Positions 1 to 7,433 of a stretch of DNA of 25,809 nt are shown here, piece by piece. The stretch is from a virus: the IMG/VR virus record IMGVR_UViG_3300035701_000251, positions 1 to 25,809 of that record, one strand, 5' to 3'. The number at the start of each line of letters is the position of its first letter. The stretch's first letter is position 1. The notes under the pieces were generated by a model. The model was not told the origin of the DNA. It made no database searches and was given only the letters and a program-made list of their open reading frames with translations. The translations under genes were made by a program, and so were the position numbers.

Positions 1-1
1 G

Positions 2-49
2 ATGCCATACGGCGAGTGCAGTCATGTAACTGCTCGAAAGGATGGGTAG
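2..49 (+). CDS. C-terminal end of an upstream gene (partial, uncertain)
   Basis: The frame starting at base 2 is open from the window edge to a TAG at 47-49. It overlaps the portal start by eight bases (ATGGGTAG). The same eight-base overlap (GTGGGTAA) occurs between two later genes at 12044, which favours this frame as the tail of the preceding gene. A competing frame ends with TAA at 27-29, so the assignment is weak. Too little is visible to suggest a function. Confidence 0.3.
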   Translation: MPYGECSHVTARKDG

Positions 50-1853
50 TTTGGGCTTCTGGGGAGACATTGGTCACCGAGTTCGCGGGCTCCTTCGTTT
101 TGACAAGGAGCAGGTAGTCCTCAGTCTCGCCAAGGGTGGAACTGCGTCAGGATATCCAGCCACCGGATTCGATCTACTCCAGGCCTATGGCCAGGATATT
201 CTCAGCGACTATCTCAAGCTCGAACACGACCTGATGGCCAGGTTCGTCGACTACGAGGAGATGGACGACTATCCTGAGCTAGCCAGCGCCATCGATATTT
301 ATGCAGACGATGCGACTCAAACCGAGTCGCTAATGAACAAGGTTGTCTGGATCGATAGTCCAGACAAAACCGTTCAGTCGATCCTTGAAGACCTCCTCTG
401 GAAGAGACTTCGTATTGACGAGGAAGTTTGGGAAATCACCCGGACGCTCGTCAAGTATGGAAACAACTACGAGGAGCTGTTGGTTACCGGCGATGGCCTT
501 GTTGGTTTGAACTTCTTGCCGCCTCCGACGATGCGAAGGATCGAAGGACGTCGCGGTGAGCTGTTCGGTTTCGTCCAGGATTACAAGGGTCGGTTTGGAT
601 ATAGCCCGGAAGAATTCAAGCAGCTTCTTACTCAACGAGCTGCTGGCGGAAACAACCCGCAGAACAAGTACGCAGCGCTTGAAGACTGGGAGGTTGCTCA
701 TTTCAGGCTGAGATCGAAGCATCGTCGGTCGATCTACGGGTATTCGGTTTTGGAACCGGCTCGCTGGATTTGGAAGCGGCTCATGCTGCTCGAAGACGCG
801 GCCATGGTTTACCGGCTGCAGCGCGCTCCGCAGCGTTTCGCCTTCTATATTGACGTTGGTGACATGCCGCCGAAGGAGGCCATGGGCTTCCTTCACAAGA
901 TGCGGCAGCAGTACAAGAAGACGAAGTTCTACAATCCGCAGACCGGCAAACTAGATCTGAAATACAACCCGCTGGCGCAGGACGAGGACTTCTTCGTTCC
1001 CGTGCGCAAGGGAGTTCAGGCAACGAAGATCGACGTCGTGGGCTCGCCATCATGGCAGCACATGGAGGACATCGAATACTTCAAGCTGAAGCTCTACGCG
1101 GCGATCAAAGTTCCGAAGGTCTACCTCGGATCCGAAGCCCCCAGGGCCAAGGGCGTGCTTTCACAGGAAGATGTGCGGTTCGCCCGCACCGTCCTGCGTA
1201 TACAGCGCGAAGTGAGGAACGGCCTCAAGAAGATGTGCCGCGTCCACCTGGCGTCGCTTGGTATCAATCCGGCGCAGGTCGACTTCGAAGTTTACATGAC
1301 GGTGCCGAGTTCGATCTTTGAACTGGCACAGCTTGAGGTCAGAAACGCCAAGGCCGACTTTGCGGGGAGGATGAGCCAGTTCGTTTCCTTGCACTGGATT
1401 CTCCAAAAGGTATTTGGACTTAGCGAAGAAGAGATCGACTACATCATCAAAGAGCGCCACGAAGAGCAGCTCATGGATGCAGAGGTTCAGGCGAAGGCCA
1501 TGGGACTCACCATGGATGTTCAGAACAAGGCGGCGCTACAGCAGCAGGCGGCGTCTACTCATATTCAGCAGCAGCAAATGGCGACAGCCCAGCCGGGGAC
1601 CCAGGCAGCGGAGGACCTGCGCAAGCACCTGCGTCACGCGGGAAGCATGTCTCATATGTGGCCACAAATGAGACAGCACCTTGGCTATCGGCCGATATCC
1701 GAACAAGAGTTGTTCCACGGCAATCGTGAGCACGAGAAATTGGTCGGAGACAACTTAGAGAAGATATTGGCGTCCAATACCGGATTGTCCAGGAGACTCG
1801 CCGAGTTGGGACAATTGGTTAACGAATTAAAGATGAGTATGCCGAGTAGGTAG
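42..1853 (+). CDS. Portal vertex protein, T4 gp20-like
   Basis: This 603-residue protein should form the dodecameric ring at one capsid vertex, through which DNA is packaged and ejected and to which the neck attaches. It has the general layout of the T4 gp20 family. There is an N-terminal segment with DYEEMDDYPELASAIDIYADD (about residues 69-90), a wing region with GNNYEELLV and LPPPTMRR, a basic AHFRLRSKHRRS stretch, and a long central portion ending in KVPKVYLGSEAP. The C-terminal part is Gln-rich and helical. At 603 residues it is somewhat longer than T4 gp20 (about 524). The start ATG at 42 is fixed by an in-frame TAA at 27-29; a GAAAGG sequence lies immediately before it. The order portal, two small core-like genes, protease-scaffold, capsid matches T4. 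Identity is secure; oligomeric state is family knowledge. Confidence 0.94.
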   Translation: MGSLGFWGDIGHRVRGLLRFDKEQVVLSLAKGGTASGYPATGFDLLQAYGQDILSDYLKLEHDLMARFVDYEEMDDYPELASAIDIYADDATQTESLMNKVVWIDSPDKTVQSILEDLLWKRLRIDEEVWEITRTLVKYGNNYEELLVTGDGLVGLNFLPPPTMRRIEGRRGELFGFVQDYKGRFGYSPEEFKQLLTQRAAGGNNPQNKYAALEDWEVAHFRLRSKHRRSIYGYSVLEPARWIWKRLMLLEDAAMVYRLQRAPQRFAFYIDVGDMPPKEAMGFLHKMRQQYKKTKFYNPQTGKLDLKYNPLAQDEDFFVPVRKGVQATKIDVVGSPSWQHMEDIEYFKLKLYAAIKVPKVYLGSEAPRAKGVLSQEDVRFARTVLRIQREVRNGLKKMCRVHLASLGINPAQVDFEVYMTVPSSIFELAQLEVRNAKADFAGRMSQFVSLHWILQKVFGLSEEEIDYIIKERHEEQLMDAEVQAKAMGLTMDVQNKAALQQQAASTHIQQQQMATAQPGTQAAEDLRKHLRHAGSMSHMWPQMRQHLGYRPISEQELFHGNREHEKLVGDNLEKILASNTGLSRRLAELGQLVNELKMSMPSR

Positions 1854-1879
1854 ATCCAATTTGGGAATGGATCTACCTA
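1847..1879 (+). other. Perfect 12-bp hairpin over the portal stop codon
   Basis: Bases 1847-1858 (TAGGTAGATCCA) pair perfectly with 1868-1879 (TGGATCTACCTA) around a nine-base loop. The stem contains the portal stop codon (1851-1853). No U-run follows, so it is not a typical intrinsic terminator. It could be a Rho-independent pause site, an RNase processing or stability element, or an attenuator before the next gene. Confidence 0.6.
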
Positions 1880-1882
1880 TGC

Positions 1883-1911
1883 TTGACACACGCGATCCTT
1901 TGCACCAGTAT
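1883..1911 (+). promoter_or_regulatory. Possible sigma70-type promoter before the 317-residue gene
   Basis: A perfect TTGACA (1883-1888) is followed after 17 bases by CAGTAT (1906-1911), a weak -10 with three of six consensus matches. It lies just after the 1847-1879 hairpin and 15 bases before a GTG start that has no good Shine-Dalgarno sequence. The -35 is good but the -10 is poor, so this is a candidate only. Confidence 0.25.
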
Positions 1912-1925
1912 CCATCGCAACACAG

Positions 1926-2879
1926 GTGGGTAACAACCAAACATCAGCAGCACGGATCGTTTCCGTGGATGCAATCAGGACTCTCATCGAGGGTTCCCAC
2001 GAGCATCTCGGCGTAGCTCTGGACGAGGCTCTACAGAAGAGCCGCTCCGTCTTTTCTAAGGACGGCACCATTTCCAGAATGGCTACGTTTGGCGATCGGA
2101 TGATTGTTGGGACCTCGGCTGGCGAATACTTCAATGTGAAGTTTGAGAACAAAGATGGTGAAGTCATTCTTCTCTCTCCAGAGAAGATTGATGTCCCGGT
2201 TGTTACCTCATCGAATGCAGCAAAGTCGGTAAAGGAGTTTTCCCTGAGCGCGGTGGACGCGCTGATGTCGGAGAACTCGCAGGCAGCGGTTGGCCGTTTG
2301 CTTGCCCTAGTAGATCTTCAGGAGCAGCAGCAGGTGGTCGAAGCAAGGGATTACCCAGCCGAAGCCATGGCCGCCGTTGTTTCTGGTCGTCCATGGCGTG
2401 AGGCATTTACCTCTCAGGCCAAGGAAATCACCAGGCAGGTCGTCGATAAGCTTGAGTCCATTAGGGGTGCGGCCCTTGATGCGAAGTACAAGCCTATGTA
2501 CGAGTCTGATGAGATCCCCGAAGAGAAGTTTGAAGACTACAGAGAGCTGGCGCTAGCGGATCTTGGCGTTCTCGCCGACCGCCTCCGCATTGTGCATGAG
2601 GCCGTTGAAGCGGCCTATCTCCCTTTTAGGGACTCTCTGAGCAAGGATGAGCTGGACGAATCCGAGGAGGAGGTCCTGTCTCATTTTTGCTTCTTCTCCG
2701 AAGATCTCATTGAAGATCTCGGTGAGGTCAGGTCGCTTGTTGCTGCTACAGCTGAGAACGAGCAGTGTGTTATGTGCCTGGGCCAGGTCTACGACACCTT
2801 CGCCGAATCGCTCACCGATTACGAAATCGCCGGCAGCTTCGTCCAGCGTATGGCTGGCGCGCTTGATGATGCGGCGTAG
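1926..2879 (+). CDS. Hypothetical protein in the prohead-core position (317 aa)
   Basis: I do not recognise this 317-residue protein. It is soluble and acidic, with no signal peptide or membrane segment. The N-terminal third is mixed alpha/beta (for example GDRMIVGTSAGEYFNVKFEN, a likely beta stretch). The rest is predicted mostly helical, with clusters such as DLQEQQQVVEARD and DESEEEVLSHF. The start is taken as GTG 1926, the first start codon after an in-frame TGA at 1884. The Shine-Dalgarno is poor, so an internal start is possible. It sits between the portal and a very acidic protein, the slot filled in T4 by the small core proteins gp67 and gp68. A role in prohead core or scaffold assembly is therefore a positional guess only. 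Confidence 0.75.
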   Translation: MGNNQTSAARIVSVDAIRTLIEGSHEHLGVALDEALQKSRSVFSKDGTISRMATFGDRMIVGTSAGEYFNVKFENKDGEVILLSPEKIDVPVVTSSNAAKSVKEFSLSAVDALMSENSQAAVGRLLALVDLQEQQQVVEARDYPAEAMAAVVSGRPWREAFTSQAKEITRQVVDKLESIRGAALDAKYKPMYESDEIPEEKFEDYRELALADLGVLADRLRIVHEAVEAAYLPFRDSLSKDELDESEEEVLSHFCFFSEDLIEDLGEVRSLVAATAENEQCVMCLGQVYDTFAESLTDYEIAGSFVQRMAGALDDAA

Positions 2880-2912
2880 GCCCGGAACCTCGACGACTAT
2901 AGGAGAAGCGAA

Positions 2913-3959
2913 ATGATCCACCGTTACCCAATTCAGCTCACGACCCTCGAAGAGGATTTCCGCGCCATTGGACTTCTCCCCAAGGAGAACCTCCATGAGG
3001 TTGATAATTCGGCCGAGCCGCGTGACATCCCGTCCCCCGATCCAAGCACGGACACGGGCAGCGATATGCAGGCGATGCCGGCGCGTAATAAGTACGCCAA
3101 GCAGCCCAAGCCGAAGATGGCGCCGACCGAGACGGACGACCACGACGATCCCGAGGATGCCGGCGCTACCCAGGGCGGCAAGAAGGGCGGCTCGTACAAG
3201 CCTGTCGCCCACGGCAAGGAAGCCAGCCTTGGTCGTAACGAGGCCGCCGAGTACCCCTCCAGCTACAAGACGCTGAAGGACACGATCATGAAGCGGGCGA
3301 CTCCGGCGGCGAACCAGGGTAAGGCTCCGGCCGTTGCTCAGGGTCTCGCCCCCGTCGACAAGCTTGCCGGTATGAGCAAGAAGCACGAGGCCGCCAACGT
3401 GAGCCGCGCAGCTGAGCTGGTCGGTGAAGTTGAGGCTCTCCTCGCTGGTTCGCAGATGGGTGAGGACTTCAACAACCTCGCGCACGGCTTTGCGCTCATC
3501 AGCGAGAACTGCTCGCTGCTTGCTGATCGCCTGGTCGATATTGCTGAGCACTACAACGTGGACAAGGCGATCTCCTCAATGGAGGAGCTGTACAACAACG
3601 CCATCGAGGCGTCGCAGATCATCGAGATGAAGGCCAAGAAGAAGGCCGACAAGGATGATGACGACGATGATGATGACGATGATGACGACACGATGGAGTC
3701 CATCAAGGAAGCCTTCCGCATCATGACGCTTCAGCTCATGGATGCCGTTGAGGCGTACGACGCGACCATCACCGAGATGAAGAAGGGTGATGACGACGAC
3801 GATGATGACTCCGACGATGATGATGATAAGGATGATGACGACGATAAGGATGATGACGACGATAAGGATGATGACGACGATAAGGATGATGACGGCATTG
3901 CCGCTAGGATGGCAAAGCTGAAGGCGGGCAAGGGTAAGAAGAACCCTTTCGGCAAGTAG
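2913..3959 (+). CDS. Aspartate-rich hypothetical protein, possible prohead core protein (348 aa)
   Basis: The N-terminal 130 residues look disordered, rich in Pro, Lys and Asp. Residues about 150-245 form a helical region (AAELVGEVEALL, ENCSLLADRLVDIAEHY). An unbroken run of twelve Asp follows at 248-259, a short helix, then a second acidic tract at about 293-328 made of repeated DKDDDD. The C-terminus is basic and Gly-rich. AGGAGA at 2901-2906 precedes ATG 2913. T4 has an acidic prohead core protein, gp67, in the same location; the link here is by position and charge only. Long Asp tracts could bind divalent cations or imitate DNA inside the prohead. A slippery heptamer near the stop suggests a longer -1 frameshift product (see 3944-4186). 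Confidence 0.8.
   Translation: MIHRYPIQLTTLEEDFRAIGLLPKENLHEVDNSAEPRDIPSPDPSTDTGSDMQAMPARNKYAKQPKPKMAPTETDDHDDPEDAGATQGGKKGGSYKPVAHGKEASLGRNEAAEYPSSYKTLKDTIMKRATPAANQGKAPAVAQGLAPVDKLAGMSKKHEAANVSRAAELVGEVEALLAGSQMGEDFNNLAHGFALISENCSLLADRLVDIAEHYNVDKAISSMEELYNNAIEASQIIEMKAKKKADKDDDDDDDDDDDDTMESIKEAFRIMTLQLMDAVEAYDATITEMKKGDDDDDDDSDDDDDKDDDDDKDDDDDKDDDDDKDDDGIAARMAKLKAGKGKKNPFGK
3825..3896 (+). repeat. Four tandem 18-bp units coding DKDDDD
   Basis: The 18-base unit GATAAGGATGATGACGAC occurs three times exactly (3825-3842, 3843-3860, 3861-3878). A fourth copy (3879-3896) ends GGC instead of GAC. The unit is in frame and encodes Asp-Lys-Asp-Asp-Asp-Asp. Near-identical DNA, not just identical protein, points to recent slippage or unequal recombination, so copy number may vary between relatives. 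Confidence 0.95.
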
Positions 3960-3986
3960 GGCTCAAGCTCGAAGAGCCTAGAGCCC
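3944..3986 (+). promoter_or_regulatory. Candidate -1 ribosomal frameshift signal
   Basis: The heptamer C_CCT_TTC (3944-3950) fits the X_XXY_YYZ pattern in the reading frame of the acidic gene. After a six-base spacer containing the last sense codons, a hairpin begins at the stop codon: TAGGGCTC (3957-3964) can pair with GAGCCTA (3974-3980) with one bulged G. An alternative pairing joins GGGCTC 3959-3964 with GAGCCC 3981-3986. Heptamer, short spacer and stem-loop are the classic three parts of a -1 frameshift site. CCC-TTT is not among the strongest bacterial slip sequences, so efficiency is uncertain. Confidence 0.45.
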
Positions 3987-4186
3987 GCAGGACGGCTTAT
4001 TCATCAGGACGCAGAGAAGTAGCGTTTGGTATAGAACCGAGAGACGGTCCAGGAGGAAAATCATTTAGAAATCCAAAAAGGCGTAAAAGGAAGTCTGATT
4101 TCGCTCCAGAGATGGATGTCAGCTTCAAATTGCCTGTGATTTCTAGATCTGATTTTCGTGGGACCTTCAGGTGGCTCAAAAGATAA
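3950..4186 (+). CDS. Open -1 frame: possible frameshift extension of the acidic protein (78 codons)
   Basis: The -1 frame relative to the acidic gene is closed by TAA at 3935-3937, opens just before the slippery heptamer, and runs without a stop to TAA 4184-4186. Shifting at 3944-3950 would give a 424-residue protein: 346 residues of the acidic protein plus 78 new ones. The extension is basic (FRNPKRRKRKSDF, FRGTFRWLKR), the opposite charge of the acidic body. Its stop forms a TAATG junction with the protease ATG at 4186. The same junction occurs at three clear gene boundaries here (11623, 12886, 25691). No ATG, GTG or TTG begins this frame until ATG 4112, which would give only 24 residues. 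Independent initiation, a sequencing error or chance remain possible. Confidence 0.5.
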   Translation, partial: RQVGLKLEEPRARRTAYSSGRREVAFGIEPRDGPGGKSFRNPKRRKRKSDFAPEMDVSFKLPVISRSDFRGTFRWLKR

Positions 4187-5778
4187 TGCCTAACGAAAAA
4201 CAACTACTCGTTGACACGTTCACCTTCAGGGCAACAGTCCTGGAGGAGAGCAAGTCTGGTCCGGGCAAGTACATTGCCCGGGGCGAGTTTGCGCGTGCAG
4301 ACCGCGCGACCGAGAACAAGCGGCTGTATCCGGCGACCTTGTGGGAGCGCGAGATCGGCCGCCTGGGCAAGCAGATGAAGGAGATGAAGGTATACGGCGA
4401 GCTAGACCATCCGATGGATGGTCGCACTCAGCTCAAGCGTGTATCTCACATCATTTCAGATCTGCGCCTTGAGAACGACGTCGTCGTTGGCACCGCTCAT
4501 ATCCTTGATACCGATGAGGGCCGTAACCTCAAGGCCATCCTCGATGGCGGCGGCGCGGTCGGTGTCTCGTCTCGCGGTTTTGGTACCACCAAGCCGAATC
4601 TCAAAGGCGAAGAAGTCGTCCAGCCGGATTACCGACTGATGACTTTTGACTTCGTCGCAGAACCAGCGCAACAGAGCGCATACCCGGTAGTTAACGTCGA
4701 GAGCGTCGAGTCTCGGCCAGCGGAGGCAGCCATGGATGAGAATATGACTTGGGAAGAGTTCAAAAAGGCTCATCCGCAGTTGGCCGAGCACTTCTCGGAT
4801 GATGCCCAGCGCGAATACGAGAAGAGGGGCGCTGAGATTTGGGCCAAGAAGATCCTTGGCGCCAAGCAGGAAGCCTCTACGAATCTTCGCGCCGAGTTCG
4901 CCGAGAAGCTTGAGGCCGCGATTGCGGCTGCCAAGAAGGAGATGGAGAAGACGGTCACCGAGCGGCTCATGAATGATCCGACGGTTGCCGGAGCCAAGAA
5001 GGCGCTTGGCGAGCTTAAGGACGTTCTCCGTCCGTTCATCATCCCGTCGGATGTTGAGAGCGTCGTCAAGGACAAGGAAGATACAATCGAGAAGCTTGAG
5101 TCCAAGCTCTCTGAGAAGGATCTTGAGATCGCCAACCTGCGCGTCGAGTGCGACAAGCTTGCTGGCATCGCCAAGGAAGCCGGCTACAGGTTTCACCTAG
5201 AGCAGAGGCTTCATGACGTCGGTCACGCTGACGAGATCCGTACTCTCGTTGGTGATGTGAAGCAGTACAAGTCTCTCAAGGAGATGGATAAGCAGATCGT
5301 CGGGATCGCTGAGTCTGTTATTGCCAGAGAGACCGACCAGGCGAAGCGCGATCAGCGCGTTGCCGCGCTTGAGGAAGAGGTTGCTACGCAGAAGCTCATC
5401 GCCGAGAAGGCGCTTGAGGCCAGCAAGCACCTCGCTGCCCAGGTTTATCTTGAGCAGCGCCTTGTTAACCATCCTAACCAGGAATATGCGCGCAGCTTGA
5501 CCGAGTCCCATCGTCCGCAGACGAAGGAGCAGGTTGATGCGCTACTGGCGAAGACCCTTCCAAAGCCGTCGATGACGGAAGACTTGGAAGCGGCTCGGGC
5601 CCGCGTTCGGAATCTTCTGAACAGCGGAACCCGCGAGTACCTGCAAGAGCAGGAAGAGCAAGGTTCTAAGGGCGGACGCCATGATGGCGCTGCTCGTGAC
5701 TATAACGGGCTCGGAGCGAATCTCAGTGAGATCCGTGCCCTATCAGGGCTGCCGGACAAGGGCACTCAGAGCAACTAG
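4186..5778 (+). CDS. Prohead maturation protease fused to scaffold (gp21-gp22-like)
   Basis: The N-terminal 175 residues look like a herpesvirus/T4-type prohead serine protease. GELDHP supplies the catalytic His (about residue 75), GVSSRGFG the nucleophilic Ser (about 128 or 129), and TFDFV an Asp (about 155) that may be the third triad member. The remaining 355 residues are Lys/Glu-rich and helical with coiled-coil stretches (about 288-332 and 375-420), as expected of a core scaffold. T4 makes these as separate gp21 and gp22. A motif with LEQRL occurs twice, near residues 335 and 421, suggesting an internal duplication. The ATG at 4186 is preferred because of the TAATG junction and AGGTGG at 4169-4174. 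A GTG start at 4171 would add five residues. The protease would cut scaffold and capsid after (I/L)xE sites once the prohead is built. Confidence 0.88.
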   Translation: MPNEKQLLVDTFTFRATVLEESKSGPGKYIARGEFARADRATENKRLYPATLWEREIGRLGKQMKEMKVYGELDHPMDGRTQLKRVSHIISDLRLENDVVVGTAHILDTDEGRNLKAILDGGGAVGVSSRGFGTTKPNLKGEEVVQPDYRLMTFDFVAEPAQQSAYPVVNVESVESRPAEAAMDENMTWEEFKKAHPQLAEHFSDDAQREYEKRGAEIWAKKILGAKQEASTNLRAEFAEKLEAAIAAAKKEMEKTVTERLMNDPTVAGAKKALGELKDVLRPFIIPSDVESVVKDKEDTIEKLESKLSEKDLEIANLRVECDKLAGIAKEAGYRFHLEQRLHDVGHADEIRTLVGDVKQYKSLKEMDKQIVGIAESVIARETDQAKRDQRVAALEEEVATQKLIAEKALEASKHLAAQVYLEQRLVNHPNQEYARSLTESHRPQTKEQVDALLAKTLPKPSMTEDLEAARARVRNLLNSGTREYLQEQEEQGSKGGRHDGAARDYNGLGANLSEIRALSGLPDKGTQSN

Positions 5779-5792
5779 AGCACGGAGGATTT

Positions 5793-7271
5793 ATGGAAGC
5801 GAGACAGCTAATGCAGACTGAGTCCCGGCGGTCAATTGCCGACAAGGGATTCATCCAATCTCTTATCGGCAAGTGGGGCGAACTACTTGAAGGTATTGAG
5901 AACCCCTATACCCGTGGCGTCACTGCCATGCTCATGGAAAATGAGTCGCAGTGGCTCCAGAACCTGGAGGAAGAGACCAAGACGATCAACGTCGGTTCCT
6001 TCACCAAGTTCATCTTCCCGGTCCTCAGGAGGGTGTTCCCCAACCTGATCGCCAACGAGATTGTCTCGGTTCAGCCGATGACAGCCCCGATTGGTGCCGT
6101 GTTCTTCTTCGACTACAAGTACGGGTCGAACAAGGGCTCGACGCAGGCCGGCGCGATCTTCCCGCGCGACTTCGATCGCGACTACTCTTCGGAGTACGTC
6201 CGTGACGAGCAGCTGGCGGTTGGCGATGGCGTGAACTTCGGCGGCGCTGGTGCGGCGCTGGCGGCGGTTCTTTCGTGGACCCCGGCACGCCCGCTGAACG
6301 CTGCAACCGGTTACTCGGTGCAGGTCCTTGAGATCAACGCGACCACTGGCGCGATCGTCCAGACTGCTACCGATAACGGAACTGGCGGTTTCACTGGTGC
6401 TGGTACCGGCGCAGTGAACTACGGTTCGGGCGCGGTGACCTCGTTCAAGTTCACCGTTGCGCCTGTTCTTGGCAACAAGATCACCGCTCGGTACTTCTAC
6501 GATGGCGAGCTGAACACCAAGATCCCGCAGGTCAACCTCGACATCACCAAGCAGCCGATCGAAGCGATCCCGCGTCGCCTCAAGGCTCTTTGGTCGTCGG
6601 AAGCGGCCGAGGATCTGCGCGCGTTCCACGGTCTCGACGCCGAGACCGAGCTGGTTTCGGGTATTGCTCAGGAGATCGCTCTTGAGATCGACCGCGAGAT
6701 CATCAATGACCTCTTCGTGACCTCGGCGTCGGGTCGTACCGACACCTTCTCGATGACGCCGCCCGCCGGCATCAGCGAGATCGACCACCTTCGGTCGATG
6801 ATCACGACGATCAGCAAGATCTCGAACTTCATCCACAAGGACACGCTGCGCGCTCCGGCGAACTTCCTTGTGACGTCGCCCGAAGTCTCGGCTCGCATCG
6901 CGCAGCTGACGACTCACGGCGACTTCCGGCCCCTCTGGGTGTCGGGTGGAGCGAGCCCGTACGGCCCGGCTGATATGCCGCGCCCGCTGACCCAGCACGG
7001 TCAGTTCGGTATCTACAAGGTCGGCACGCTGATGAACAAGTGGGTCGTCTATGAGGACCCCTTCTTCCAGAGTGACGCGATGTTGGTCGGTCTCAAGGGC
7101 GCGAGCTTCTTGGACGCTGGCTACGTGTGGGCGCCGTACATCCCGCTGCAGGTCACGCCGACCTTCCTGGATCCAGCTGACTTCAGCTTCCGGAAGGGTC
7201 TGCGTACCAGGTACGGTAAGAAGGTTCTCCGTAGCGAGTACTACGGTCGGATCACCTTCACTGGCCTGTAA
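5793..7271 (+). CDS. Major capsid protein, T4 gp23-like
   Basis: This 492-residue protein is the main capsid shell subunit, with an HK97-type fold expected from the gp23 family. Recognisable segments are KTINVGSFTKFIFPVLRRVF, NEIVSVQPMTAPIGAVFFFDYKYG (about residues 89-112), EIALEIDREIINDL and the C-terminal half with APANFLVTSPEVSARI. A (I/L)xE-type sequence, LLE at residues 31-33, is a plausible site for removal of an N-terminal propeptide by the neighbouring protease. Residues about 150-240 form a beta-rich Gly/Thr insertion that resembles a module in the tail sheath protein. GGAGG at 5784-5788 lies four bases before ATG 5793, and the gene follows the scaffold by 14 bases. A strong terminator follows. 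Identity is secure; the cleavage site is inferred. Confidence 0.94.
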   Translation: MEARQLMQTESRRSIADKGFIQSLIGKWGELLEGIENPYTRGVTAMLMENESQWLQNLEEETKTINVGSFTKFIFPVLRRVFPNLIANEIVSVQPMTAPIGAVFFFDYKYGSNKGSTQAGAIFPRDFDRDYSSEYVRDEQLAVGDGVNFGGAGAALAAVLSWTPARPLNAATGYSVQVLEINATTGAIVQTATDNGTGGFTGAGTGAVNYGSGAVTSFKFTVAPVLGNKITARYFYDGELNTKIPQVNLDITKQPIEAIPRRLKALWSSEAAEDLRAFHGLDAETELVSGIAQEIALEIDREIINDLFVTSASGRTDTFSMTPPAGISEIDHLRSMITTISKISNFIHKDTLRAPANFLVTSPEVSARIAQLTTHGDFRPLWVSGGASPYGPADMPRPLTQHGQFGIYKVGTLMNKWVVYEDPFFQSDAMLVGLKGASFLDAGYVWAPYIPLQVTPTFLDPADFSFRKGLRTRYGKKVLRSEYYGRITFTGL

Positions 7272-7301
7272 GCCGTGAACTGAGCCTCAAGTAGGCTAAA
7301 C

Positions 7302-7342
7302 AAGAGGGCCCTAGGGAGAAAAACCCTCGGGCCCTTTTGTTT
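7302..7342 (+). terminator. Intrinsic terminator after the capsid gene
   Basis: AAGAGGGCCC (7302-7311) pairs with GGGCCCTTTT (7329-7338) with one G-U pair. Past one mismatch, AGGG pairs with CCCT, closing a seven-base A-rich loop. The stem runs into TTTTGTTT. This is the clearest intrinsic terminator in the window and would limit read-through from the highly expressed capsid gene into the neck genes. Confidence 0.9.
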
Positions 7343-7380
7343 GATATCATGGGTAAGACAAAACGCTTTCCTAAGGATTA

Positions 7381-7428
7381 CCTTGGATATGCCAAGATAA
7401 TCTAGCAATGTTCAAAGGTTATCCAAGG
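7381..7428 (+). promoter_or_regulatory. Inverted repeat that can mask the ribosome-binding site of the next gene
   Basis: CCTTGGATA (7381-7389) is the perfect reverse complement of TATCCAAGG (7420-7428), and the right arm overlaps the AAGGAG ribosome-binding site (7425-7430). The left arm can instead pair locally: CTTGG 7382-7386 with CCAAG 7392-7396. Two exclusive structures are possible, one hiding and one exposing the binding site. A GATAAT (7396-7401) inside the region could be a -10 element, but no convincing -35 precedes it. Confidence 0.35.
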
Positions 7429-7433
7429 AGACG

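Noticed and set aside
1850-1933. 27-codon frame ending GTGGGTAA before the 317-residue gene
   Set aside because: It has only a TTG start, would be 16 residues, and overlaps the hairpin and -35-like box; the shared junction sequence alone is not enough.
2553-3551. 332-codon open frame on the minus strand
   Set aside because: It lies opposite two credible + strand genes with ribosome-binding sites; its length comes from codon bias and acidic codons on the other strand.
4049-4069. AGGAGG at 4051-4056 as the ribosome-binding site of another small gene
   Set aside because: The only start-like codon at the right distance is ATT followed at once by TAG; no gene begins there.
4171-4185. GTG at 4171 as the protease start
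   Set aside because: The GTG is inside AGGTGG, a better ribosome-binding sequence for ATG 4186, which also forms a TAATG junction; the difference is only five residues.
5883-6998. 371-codon open frame on the minus strand
   Set aside because: It is opposite the clearly identified capsid gene and is rich in Arg and Val, as expected for an antisense shadow of GC-rich codons.
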